DNA from: an uncultured bacterium
Lineage (GTDB): Bacteria; Planctomycetota; GCA-002687715
DNA: 64,000 nt
Assembly (NCBI GenBank): GCA_902826835.1
Contig: CADEGH010000006.1
Location: forward strand, 103,711-167,710
Direction of reading: 5' to 3'
In this document: positions 56,630-64,000 of the stretch, in pieces
How positions within the stretch are numbered: position 1 is the stretch's first letter
Layout: each line of letters begins with the position of its first letter
Notes under the pieces: model-generated
The model's input: the letters and a program-made list of their open reading frames with translations, nothing else
What the model was told of the DNA's origin: nothing
The model's database searches: none
Program-made: the position numbers and the translations under genes

Positions 56630-59195
56630 GGCAGCTCCTCGGATCCCCAAAATCTTATCCCCCGCCGGGGATGCGGACTCGCTCGAAGCCGCGCTCTCAA
56701 GTGGAGCCGACGCGGTTTACTTCGGACTGGACTCTGGCTTCAACGCTCGGGCGCGCGCGACCAACTTTGCGCTCGCTGACTTGGCCGAAACCGTCGCGAA
56801 GATCCACCGCGTGGGAGCGGAAGCCTACCTGACTTTGAACACGCTGGTCTTCGAATCGGAACTCGAGAATGTCGCGGCGACGCTTCGAGAAGTCCAGGCG
56901 GCCGGCGTGGATGCCATCATCATTCAGGACCCCGCGGTCGCCCTGATCGCTGCCGAGGTGGCGCCTGGGCTCTCGCTCCATGCGAGCACCCAGATGACGA
57001 TCGCTCATCCGGACGCCCAGGGTCTCCTCTCTGGCCTCGGCATCTCGCGCGTGGTTCTACCCCGCGAGCTCTCGGTCGCGGAGATCGGCAAATTTCTCGC
57101 GGCCACCGAGATCGAGACGGAAGTCTTCATCCACGGAGCGCTCTGTGTCTCCTGGAGCGGGCAATGCCTGACTTCCGAAACTCGGGCCGAGCGATCCGCC
57201 AACCGCGGCCAATGCGCCCAGTCTTGCCGTCTTCCCTACGACTTGATCCTCGACGGCAGACCGACCGACCTCGGAGATCTGCGTTACCTCTTGAGCCCGA
57301 AGGACCTGGCCGGGGCCCGGGCCGTCCCTGAACTCGCCAGACTCGGGGTCCACTCGTTCAAGATCGAAGGACGCCAGAAGGGTCCCGCCTACGTTGCGAC
57401 CGCCACGCGGGGATACCGGGATCTCGTGGACGATCTGGGGCTTGGCCGACCACCTGCCGACTACGAAGCGCGCTTTCAGTCCCGCCTCGCGGACATGGCG
57501 CTCACCTACTCGCGCGGGTTCAGCGACGGTTGGTTGGCAGGTTCGGATCACCAAAGCCTTGTCGAGGGCCGCTTCCCCAAACATCGCGGTCTCCCTCTCG
57601 GACGAGTTGTGAAGATCGACGGCAGAAACATCCTGGTGGTGGCAGACTCTCGCCAGCGCCCATGGACTGGCAATGCCGTGAGTCCGGAGAGACCGCACGC
57701 GTTGGGTGAAGTGGCGTCGGCACTCTTCGGGTTCGGCTCCCCCTCGGGCACCGGGAACGGGCCGGCTCCGGCAGCTTGGACCCCGGCTCCGGGCACGGGG
57801 GTTGTCTTCGAAAGGGGGGAATCGGAGCGCAAAGACGAGCCGGGGGGGCCATTGTTCGGGGTACGAGCCACTCCTGAGGGGCTTTGGTTGGGTTTCGGCC
57901 ACATCAGCACTCGGTTGCGCGACGTGCAGATCGGTGATTGGGCGTGGGCTACGAGGGCGGCCGCAGACCCGCTGGCAAGATCCCATACCGAGGACCCGGA
58001 GGGTCGGCGGCGCATCGATCTCGTGGTGTCCGGACGCCTCGGCGCGCCCCTCACCGCGCAGGCAACCGAAGGTCAGCGATCCTGCGTCGTGAGTTCCGAA
58101 GCCAACTTGATCGAAGGGCGCAAAGCGGGTCTGAATCGAGAACTCTTGATCGAGAAGTTGGCCGCCTTCGGGGGAACGCCGTATCGCCTGGGAGACTTGG
58201 ATTTGAGCGGCCTGGCCGCGGGGCTGTTTCTGCCTCCGAGCCGCCTGAAGGACCTTCGCCGTCAACTTCTCGCCGGACTGGCCATCCCGGGTACCCTCGA
58301 CCCCAAGCCCACAGCGCGATTGGCCACAACCCCCGATCACGATTCGCTCCCCGTTCCATCCCGTCCTTGGCTGCATGTGCTTTGTCGCAACGAAGCGCAA
58401 CTCGAAGCTGCGCTCGCCGGCGACGTCGATGAAATCGAACTCGACTGGATGGAGCTCTCGGGACTGAGCCGAGCGGTGGAGCGAGTGATCTCCGCCCACC
58501 GACTTCCCGTGCTGGCCACCCTGCGGGTGGAAAAGCCCGGAGAAGAGGCCTTCGGCGACAAACTACGCCGGCTGCCAAGCTCAGCGATGTTGGTTCGGCA
58601 CTGGGCCGAAGTCATGCGGCGTAAAGACCGACCCCGGCATGGGGATTGGTCGCTGAACGTCACGAACTCCACCACCGCCCGGCATCTCTTCGGGCTGGGC
58701 TTGGACACCCTGACTCTGTCTCACGACCTGGATTTGGACCAAGCGAGGTCTCTCCTCCGAAACTCGGATCCTGGCCGTTTCGTCGTGGTCCTCCACAGCC
58801 ATATTCCTGCGTTCCATGCGGAACACTGCGTGTACAGCCATCTTTTGAGCGCAGGGAGGGATCATCACAGTTGTGGTCGACCCTGTGAGCGGCACGAGAT
58901 TGCCCTGCGCGACGAGCGGTCGCGCTCTCACCCGGTCATCGTCGATGCCGGCTGCCGCAACACCGTGTTCCACGCCGACCCACAAACCTCAGCCGCCGCT
59001 GTGCCGCTCTTCCAGGACCTCGGAGTCATGCGCTTCCGCATCGAACTCGTGCGGGAATCGGCGGAGCGCACCGCCGAACTGATCCGCGTTTATCGAAGCC
59101 TCCTGAGGGGCGAGCTTTCCCCGACGGACGTGGCTCGAACGTTGCGCGTGCAAACCAAGCTGGGCCTGCTGGGGGGTCCTGTCCTCACCGTCTGA
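56628..59195 (+). CDS. U32-family peptidase (RlhA/TrhP-like)
   Basis: Encodes 855 residues, long form with the DUF3656-like middle. The N-terminus KILSPAGDADSLEAALSSGA, DAVYFGLDSGFNARA and HASTQMTIAHPDA are typical. The family cysteine motif is present: LCVSWSGQCLTSET...RSANRGQCAQSCRLPY. The C-terminal half has a second Cys/His cluster (SHLLSAGRDHHSCGRPCERH). Members of this family are involved in tRNA or rRNA hydroxylation rather than proteolysis in characterised cases (TrhP, RlhA). Start ATG 56628 overlaps the opposing start codon by two bases. Confidence 0.9.
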   Translation: MAAPRIPKILSPAGDADSLEAALSSGADAVYFGLDSGFNARARATNFALADLAETVAKIHRVGAEAYLTLNTLVFESELENVAATLREVQAAGVDAIIIQDPAVALIAAEVAPGLSLHASTQMTIAHPDAQGLLSGLGISRVVLPRELSVAEIGKFLAATEIETEVFIHGALCVSWSGQCLTSETRAERSANRGQCAQSCRLPYDLILDGRPTDLGDLRYLLSPKDLAGARAVPELARLGVHSFKIEGRQKGPAYVATATRGYRDLVDDLGLGRPPADYEARFQSRLADMALTYSRGFSDGWLAGSDHQSLVEGRFPKHRGLPLGRVVKIDGRNILVVADSRQRPWTGNAVSPERPHALGEVASALFGFGSPSGTGNGPAPAAWTPAPGTGVVFERGESERKDEPGGPLFGVRATPEGLWLGFGHISTRLRDVQIGDWAWATRAAADPLARSHTEDPEGRRRIDLVVSGRLGAPLTAQATEGQRSCVVSSEANLIEGRKAGLNRELLIEKLAAFGGTPYRLGDLDLSGLAAGLFLPPSRLKDLRRQLLAGLAIPGTLDPKPTARLATTPDHDSLPVPSRPWLHVLCRNEAQLEAALAGDVDEIELDWMELSGLSRAVERVISAHRLPVLATLRVEKPGEEAFGDKLRRLPSSAMLVRHWAEVMRRKDRPRHGDWSLNVTNSTTARHLFGLGLDTLTLSHDLDLDQARSLLRNSDPGRFVVVLHSHIPAFHAEHCVYSHLLSAGRDHHSCGRPCERHEIALRDERSRSHPVIVDAGCRNTVFHADPQTSAAAVPLFQDLGVMRFRIELVRESAERTAELIRVYRSLLRGELSPTDVARTLRVQTKLGLLGGPVLTV

Positions 59196-59347
59196 TTCCA
59201 AGATTCCTCAATTCCCGCAGAATCAGGCGACTGTTCGGCAGTTCCCAGCGGTTTTGTTCATCCTGGCCATCACGGGGTTGAGTAGCTTCCTATGAGACAA
59301 CCGGGGCTCCCTTGCCCCGCCTCCCATTCACCCCCGGATCACACTCT

Positions 59348-62300
59348 ATGCGCTCCTTCGGAACCCTCCTGGGTGCTGCCGCACTCCTTCTTGCCTCGGC
59401 AGTTGGCTCCGCTCAAACCACCTGGACCGGCGCCGTCAACACGAGTTGGAGCAACGGCGCCAACTGGTCCGCGGGGGCGCCGACTCCCGTCCAGAGCGCG
59501 GTGATTGCGGCCGGAGCTCCCCGCTACCCCGTGATCTCAGGTGTGGAGTCGTGCCTCGATATCACCGTCCAAAACTTGGCGTCGGTGACTATCCCGACCG
59601 GCCAGACCCTCGACATCCACGGCAGCGTGAATTTGCTGGGCCAATTTCTCGATAGCGGGCGGATCAGGCTCCGTGGCTCGGGCACCGTCACGATGACTCC
59701 GGGACGCGCGTTTCCCGCTCTTGAAGTCGACGCCACCGGTTTCTACAGCCTGACGGCGCTTTACATCCTGAACGGGTTCACCCTGACCAACGGGATCGCC
59801 CGCTTCGACGGGGCCGGCTCCAACATTTTTGGCAACGCCAACTTCCTCGGAGGGGAGCTCCAGGGCGTACCCGGTCAGCTTCCTCCGCTGTTTTGTCGCA
59901 ACAACGTCGTCTTCAGCAACTGCACGGTGACCTCGAACCCCGCGATGCAGGTGTTCGGAGACTGGACGTCCGACGCGTTATTTCAGCCTACGGCTGGTGC
60001 CGTGGCGTTCGACGGGCCGGGCACCCGTACCGTGACCGCGGTCGGATCGGTGTTTTTCATCTTCGGGATTTTGCCCGGCACCTCCGTCAACTCCACCACC
60101 GGAACGATCTCCGTTTCGGGTTCCTACTTGGCCTTCGGAACTTTGAATCCTTCGGTGGTCGTACGAGCGGCGGGCACGAATCCCATCATCATCGATCAAA
60201 TGGGCGTGCCGATTCCAAACCTCCAAATCAACTGCAGCGGCATCTGCCGACTTGAGGGCGACATCGAGATACTGGGCTCCCTCACCCAGCTCTCCGGCAT
60301 TCTTCTCCTCGCCAACCCCAGTGAAATTCGCGTCGGGGGTGCCGCGGTCTTTTCGGGCGGAACCTTGGCGGCGGAATCACCCTTCGATGGCCTCCTGTAT
60401 CTCGATGGTCTCGCCACTTTCAACGGAACCACGGTGGGGGCAAACCCGCCGATCGTGCTCTCCCAAGGTCCGTGGGTGTCCGACGCGAATTACGCGCCGA
60501 CCGCGGTGTTCACGATTTTCTACGGTCTCGGTACCCAGACTGTCTCTTGCCCGGGCAGCACCTTCTTCTTCGCGTTCGTGGGTGGCCTCACGACTTTGGA
60601 CGTCGTGGGTGGGCCCATGCGCATTCTCGGCACCATCCAGCACGAGGGAGCTTTTACGTCGACGAGCACCCTGCAACTGGCAGGAACCCCCCAGGTGCTC
60701 GTTTCTTCCGGTGGCAGCTACCCGGACGTCGAAATTCTCGGCAATGTCGCGCAGGTCAACGCCGTGACCATCAACGGAAACCTCACGGTCCAAGCCGGCG
60801 GAGATCTCGACATCGGCAGCCAGGATCTGAGCTGCCTCGGCGCCACGCACACGGTGTCCGGGGCTCTACGCTTGGACGCCGGCGGCGATCTCATCCTTGC
60901 GCCCACATCAGCCTGCACCATTGCGCCAACCGGCTCTCTCGAGCTGCACGGACAAGTGGGGACGCCCGCCACCGTCCGCACCCAAGGCGGCATTCCGGGC
61001 TACAGCTTTACGGTCAACGGGTCAATCTCGGCCCAAAACTTTCTCCTTCGAGACATGGGCGCATCCGGATTCTCCCTGAGCCCCCAAGCCACGATCGCCG
61101 CGGCTCCGTTCGACTTCCGGGCCGGGACCTTTGAATCGGGAGCATCGGGCGCGGGTTCCGTGCTCTTGCGCTTGTCCCGAAACGCCCCCGCCACGATTCG
61201 CTACGCCAACTTCCCGAACGCGGGCCCCACCGCCGCGAACATGACCTCCTCTGGACCCGCCATCGTCACGATGGTCAATTGGACCGGGGCCTTCGCGGGG
61301 TCGGCCTTCGAGAATGATCCGAGCAACTTCATCACTTGGAGTGCCCCGAACCAAACCACCCTCTCGGTCTTCAATCCCGTCCCCGGCCGCGAGCGGGTCG
61401 ACGTTGTCTGGGGAACCTCCTCGGAGGTCGACGCCGTCGAGTTTTTCCTCGAACGATCCACCTCCATGGGCGGGCCGTTCACGCTGCTCGCGCAGCCCGC
61501 GGCCACCGGTCCGGGCAGTTATCCGACCGTGCCTGATGCTCCCCTCACCGGGAATGTGACTTACTGGTACCGCCTGAGCGAGCGACTCACTCACGGGGCG
61601 ATCCGGATCTTGGCGCTGACTTCGGCTTGTCCGTGGGCCAATGTGACGCCGCCCACCGTGCTCACCGTCGGAGCCGGTGGTGCATTCAGCACCATTCAGG
61701 CCGCGATCAACACCGTGAACAGTGCCGCGCCGGCCATCATTCAGGTGGCGCCCGGCACCTACCCGCCCTTCACGATCCTGGACCTTCCGGGAATCGACAT
61801 CAACATCCGCGTGATCGGCGACGGAACCGGAACCGCGACGATCGACACCACTTCCGGTCCGATTCAGATCGTCGGCCCGAACAACTACTTCGACCGCATC
61901 GAACTCTCCGACCTCACGATCGGGAGTTTGACGTCTCCGAATCCCGGAATCGTCATCGTGAACAGCGATCCTTCGGTGATCCTGCTCGACGAGTTGACGG
62001 TGATGGCCGGAAGCGGTCAGCCGGCGCTCTCGGTCAACACTTCGTCTCACGTGTCCCTTCAGAACACGGGGCTCAACGGTAACCCCGGCATGTTGGCTAC
62101 GGGGCTATCGATCATCACCCAAGCGGGAGGCACAGTTACCGGAGGGACGACGCTCGCGACCAGCAACGTGAACTTCCGCCGCTGCGGCGCCACTGGCATG
62201 GTGAGCGTCGCGCCGGGTGCGATCTTCACGGACTTTGCCGGAGTGATGCCTACGATTTCGTTGGCCGAATTTGCCCAGGCTGGCACGACAGTACCGCTCG

Positions 62301-62587
62301 GGCTCACGGGTCGACCGGGGTTCGGATACTCCTTGGCTTTGTCACCCCACATCGACTGGATCGACACTCCTTCCCCCGGCGTGAGCATGGTGGGCCTGAT
62401 CCTCCTGACCGATCCATCGCAAATCATCGCGAGCGGGACGTTTGACGGGTCCGGCGTGGCCAACCTCCCCCTGATAATCCCACCCCAAAAGGCGCTCCTC
62501 GGCATTCCCCTGAGCTTCCAATTCGTCGATTACCAGCCCGGGGATCTTCGCTGGTCGACGGTAGCCTCGATCGTCCCCATGCCCTGA
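59348..62587 (+). CDS. Large secreted right-handed beta-helix protein with shared tail
   Basis: Encodes 1079 residues with a signal peptide (MRSFGTLLGAAALLLASAVG). The sequence is Gly/Thr/Val-rich, with repeated short strands (IFGNANFLGGELQGVPGQLP, NFLLRDMGASGFS). A DUF1565-like start of a beta-helix is seen at about residue 770 (LTVGAGGAFSTIQAAINTVN, IIQVAPGTYPPFTILD). Many NG and DG turns support a beta-solenoid. The C-terminal about 110 residues share the second tail module (GYSLALSPHIDWIDTPSPG, LLGIPLSFQFVDYQPGDLRW). There is no catalytic motif. Its likely role is adhesion or extracellular scaffolding. A 152-nt gap before it holds no gene. Confidence 0.75.
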   Translation: MRSFGTLLGAAALLLASAVGSAQTTWTGAVNTSWSNGANWSAGAPTPVQSAVIAAGAPRYPVISGVESCLDITVQNLASVTIPTGQTLDIHGSVNLLGQFLDSGRIRLRGSGTVTMTPGRAFPALEVDATGFYSLTALYILNGFTLTNGIARFDGAGSNIFGNANFLGGELQGVPGQLPPLFCRNNVVFSNCTVTSNPAMQVFGDWTSDALFQPTAGAVAFDGPGTRTVTAVGSVFFIFGILPGTSVNSTTGTISVSGSYLAFGTLNPSVVVRAAGTNPIIIDQMGVPIPNLQINCSGICRLEGDIEILGSLTQLSGILLLANPSEIRVGGAAVFSGGTLAAESPFDGLLYLDGLATFNGTTVGANPPIVLSQGPWVSDANYAPTAVFTIFYGLGTQTVSCPGSTFFFAFVGGLTTLDVVGGPMRILGTIQHEGAFTSTSTLQLAGTPQVLVSSGGSYPDVEILGNVAQVNAVTINGNLTVQAGGDLDIGSQDLSCLGATHTVSGALRLDAGGDLILAPTSACTIAPTGSLELHGQVGTPATVRTQGGIPGYSFTVNGSISAQNFLLRDMGASGFSLSPQATIAAAPFDFRAGTFESGASGAGSVLLRLSRNAPATIRYANFPNAGPTAANMTSSGPAIVTMVNWTGAFAGSAFENDPSNFITWSAPNQTTLSVFNPVPGRERVDVVWGTSSEVDAVEFFLERSTSMGGPFTLLAQPAATGPGSYPTVPDAPLTGNVTYWYRLSERLTHGAIRILALTSACPWANVTPPTVLTVGAGGAFSTIQAAINTVNSAAPAIIQVAPGTYPPFTILDLPGIDINIRVIGDGTGTATIDTTSGPIQIVGPNNYFDRIELSDLTIGSLTSPNPGIVIVNSDPSVILLDELTVMAGSGQPALSVNTSSHVSLQNTGLNGNPGMLATGLSIITQAGGTVTGGTTLATSNVNFRRCGATGMVSVAPGAIFTDFAGVMPTISLAEFAQAGTTVPLGLTGRPGFGYSLALSPHIDWIDTPSPGVSMVGLILLTDPSQIIASGTFDGSGVANLPLIIPPQKALLGIPLSFQFVDYQPGDLRWSTVASIVPMP

Positions 62588-62651
62588 GGTCGCGGCAAAT
62601 TCCTCGATTCGATCGGAGTCGACCCATGGTCCCAAGCCTGCTTGCGACCTC
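62586..62651. terminator. Possible hairpin between convergent genes
   Basis: GAGGTCGC (62586-62593) is the reverse complement of GCGACCTC (62644-62651); the left arm begins within the TGA of the beta-helix gene. The stem is 8 bp with a 50-nt loop in the 85-nt convergent gap. It has no T-run, so the assignment is weak. Confidence 0.3.
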
Positions 62652-62672
62652 GGGGTCCCCAAGACCTCCCGT

Positions 62673-63515
62673 CTAGGCCGGCGCAGGCCCAGGCGTCTGC
62701 AGCAGCCAGGGAAGTTTGGTCAATCCCTGTGTGAGTCGAGTGAGCCACGCTTCCGAGGCAACCGAGCGGCTGCGACCCGGTTCAGCCCGAAGCAGTCGAT
62801 TCTTCGGCGTGTGCTCCGACGGCACGAACTCCACGATCGATGCGGAGTAGCCGTGGGCCCGCAGCCAATGCAGGCGCAGGGCGTCCGTCAAATGGGCGGC
62901 CATGTCGACCTGCAAGATGCCCTCGCCCACAAAAGCACCAAACGCGCCCTCGGGCGCAAGCAGGGTCCGAAGCTCCGCGTGGCAGCAGGGGACGATTGCC
63001 AATTCTCGGGCCTGGGTTTCCAATGCACGCACGAGGGCGTGATCGGTTGCCAAATCACAGCCATGGAGACTGAGAAAAAGGTTGGGGCGCGGAGGAAGTT
63101 CGACCTCGGCGACCTTGCCGAGCACGAACTCCATCGACGTGAAACCCGACTTCGCCGCCCTGGCACGTCCGCGGGCAATGGACTCCGGATTCCGATCGAT
63201 CCCCAAGAGTCGAACCGTCCCGGTGCGGCGGCGTCTCAGTTCATCGAAGAGCAAAAAGCCGAGGTACGAGTTGCCGCAATTTGCATCAACGATGCACACC
63301 TCCTCGGCTTCGGATTGAAGGCGGGTGAGACTGTCCTCGAACAGGCCGAGCAGATGCTGAACCTGGAGGGCCTTCCGCCGCATGTCCGCCGAGATGGTCC
63401 CGTCGGCGTTCATGATATGGAGCACCTTCAGCAGGGTGGTGCGCTCCCCCACAAATTCGCGGAATCGCTCTTCTTTCTCGTTGATGATTCGGGAAGCAAC
63501 GGGGCGGTCGGTCAT
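62673..63515 (-). CDS. SAM-dependent methyltransferase (Methyltransf_32-like)
   Basis: Encodes 280 residues. Motif I VCIVDANCGNSYLGFLLFDE, RLLGIDRNPESIARGRARAA, LHGCDLATDHALVRALET and PCCHAELR are features of the Methyltransf_32 group. Substrate unknown. Start ATG 63515, which overlaps the MORN gene's stop as ATGA, so the two are translationally coupled. Confidence 0.8.
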   Translation of the reverse strand: MTDRPVASRIINEKEERFREFVGERTTLLKVLHIMNADGTISADMRRKALQVQHLLGLFEDSLTRLQSEAEEVCIVDANCGNSYLGFLLFDELRRRRTGTVRLLGIDRNPESIARGRARAAKSGFTSMEFVLGKVAEVELPPRPNLFLSLHGCDLATDHALVRALETQARELAIVPCCHAELRTLLAPEGAFGAFVGEGILQVDMAAHLTDALRLHWLRAHGYSASIVEFVPSEHTPKNRLLRAEPGRSRSVASEAWLTRLTQGLTKLPWLLQTPGPAPA

Positions 63516-63907
63516 GGGTGGAGTCCTCGTAGTGTGCGGGCGGTCGGAGACCGGTGGTCACGAATGGAAGCCAGCCGACCGTCCGCATGCCAGTGCCATT
63601 CCAAGCCCGATTTGGTGCCAACTCTCCACTGGCACTGGTGGCGAAGTGCACCCGATGCGTAGTAGCCACGCCAATGGCCATCGGGCTTTCCCCCCCAGTA
63701 GTTTGCGGTCTGAGCCCGGGCCCCGGATTCATGAAAGAAGGTCCATGGCCCCTCACGCCGCCCTTGGTCGTAGCGTCCGGTAGCACGGAGGGATCCGCCG
63801 GGATACCAGTCGAAAGCCGAGCCGTGCCGGACGCCTTTTTGGACTTCACACCACAGCCACCTGGCCCCTGAAGGATGGAACGACTCGGCGGGGGGGTCAG
63901 GGTTCAT
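63512..63907 (-). CDS. MORN-type repeat protein
   Basis: A 131-residue protein with about four MORN_2-type repeats (HPSGARWLWCEVQKGVRHG, YPGGSLRATGRYDQGRREGP, HESGARAQTANYWGGKPDGH, YASGALRHQCQWRVGTKSG), each with a G/Y/W-turn pattern. No signal peptide. MORN repeats mediate lipid or protein contacts. It sits directly upstream of the methyltransferase gene and overlaps it, suggesting joint function. The frame at the N-terminus (MNPDPPAESFH) is taken from ATG 63907. Confidence 0.75.
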   Translation of the reverse strand: MNPDPPAESFHPSGARWLWCEVQKGVRHGSAFDWYPGGSLRATGRYDQGRREGPWTFFHESGARAQTANYWGGKPDGHWRGYYASGALRHQCQWRVGTKSGLEWHWHADGRLASIRDHRSPTARTLRGLHP

Positions 63908-63925
63908 CGCAGGGGGAGCCGCCTC

Positions 63926-63946
63926 GGGCGCGGCGGAGCCGCGCCC
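63926..63946. terminator. GC-rich hairpin between two minus-strand genes
   Basis: GGGCGCGGC-GGA-GCCGCGCCC is a perfect 9-bp stem with a 3-nt loop, 8 nt after the stop of the last partial gene (read on the minus strand) and before the MORN gene. No T-run follows, so factor-dependent or weak termination is possible. Confidence 0.45.
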
Positions 63947-63953
63947 GCGGGGC

Positions 63954-64000
63954 TCAGTTCACGATGAAGCTTGCGGCGGAGCTGGTCGGGAAGGTGATGG
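63954..64000 (-). CDS. C-terminal end of an unknown CDS (truncated by window)
   Basis: On the minus strand the last 47 bases read as ITFPTSSAASFIVN followed by a stop at 63956-63954. The end of the frame is open at 64000. The Ser/Ala-rich ending could be an exported protein, but too little is visible to identify it. Confidence 0.35.
   Translation of the reverse strand, partial: ITFPTSSAASFIVN

Overview
The window is a high-GC bacterial chromosome segment of about 64 kb that is densely coding. It most likely comes from a member of the Planctomycetota. The evidence is an elongation factor G of the mitochondrial/spirochaete-planctomycete-delta type (AHIDSGKTT in the P-loop), many large secreted proteins with short signal peptides and shared C-terminal domains, HEAT, VWA and DUF1570-like proteins, and many non-ATG starts. 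No rRNA, tRNA, IS element, prophage or CRISPR array was seen. The taxonomic call is inference.

Layout. 1-8058: the end of infA, a thioredoxin-like/HEAT protein with a Gly/Arg-rich tail, a lipoprotein with squalene-cyclase-like repeats, a lamin-tail exoprotein, a HEAT+VWA protein and an amidase lipoprotein. 8115-12295 (minus): an operon of three exported proteins (adhesin-like, LamG-PKD, and a TIM-barrel glycosidase-like protein). 12438-19538: a TrpF-like protein lacking its catalytic residues, an HDOD-GAF-GGDEF regulator downstream of an EamA transporter, a PBP4-type carboxypeptidase, and a lipoprotein with about ten Asp/Gly-rich acidic repeats. 19705-23192: tgt, an RlmI-like methyltransferase and an M28 peptidase.

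23193-31376 (minus) is a tightly packed seven-gene run. In transcription order it encodes a DUF692/MNIO iron oxidase, an unknown partner protein, a polytopic membrane protein, an S9 peptidase, a sarcosine-oxidase-like flavoenzyme, a metallo-beta-lactamase/rhodanese fusion and a 1-Cys peroxiredoxin. It combines an enzyme class known for oxidative cysteine modification with persulfide- and peroxide-handling genes. It is the best candidate here for an undescribed system, although no precursor peptide was found.

31431-37664: a NUDIX hydrolase, a glycosyltransferase, a degenerate DUF1570-like peptidase, a 484-bp non-coding gap, and a secreted protein translationally coupled to a matrixin-like protease. 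37711-40811: a TylF-like methyltransferase followed by the SxtJ/carbamoyltransferase/DUF5989 cassette. 40845-49517: an S46 dipeptidyl-peptidase (DPP11-like), a giant Lhr helicase and a TPR-containing exported protein. 49678-56322: EF-G, a RecA-like protein with a poor P-loop, a 2-aminobenzoyl-CoA monooxygenase/reductase-type fusion, and a pseudouridine synthase-methyltransferase fusion. 56174-64000: a chorismate mutase overlapped by its neighbours at both ends, a U32 peptidase, a large beta-helix exoprotein, a methyltransferase coupled to a MORN-repeat protein, and the end of one more gene.

Functions are read from motifs by eye; no database search was run.
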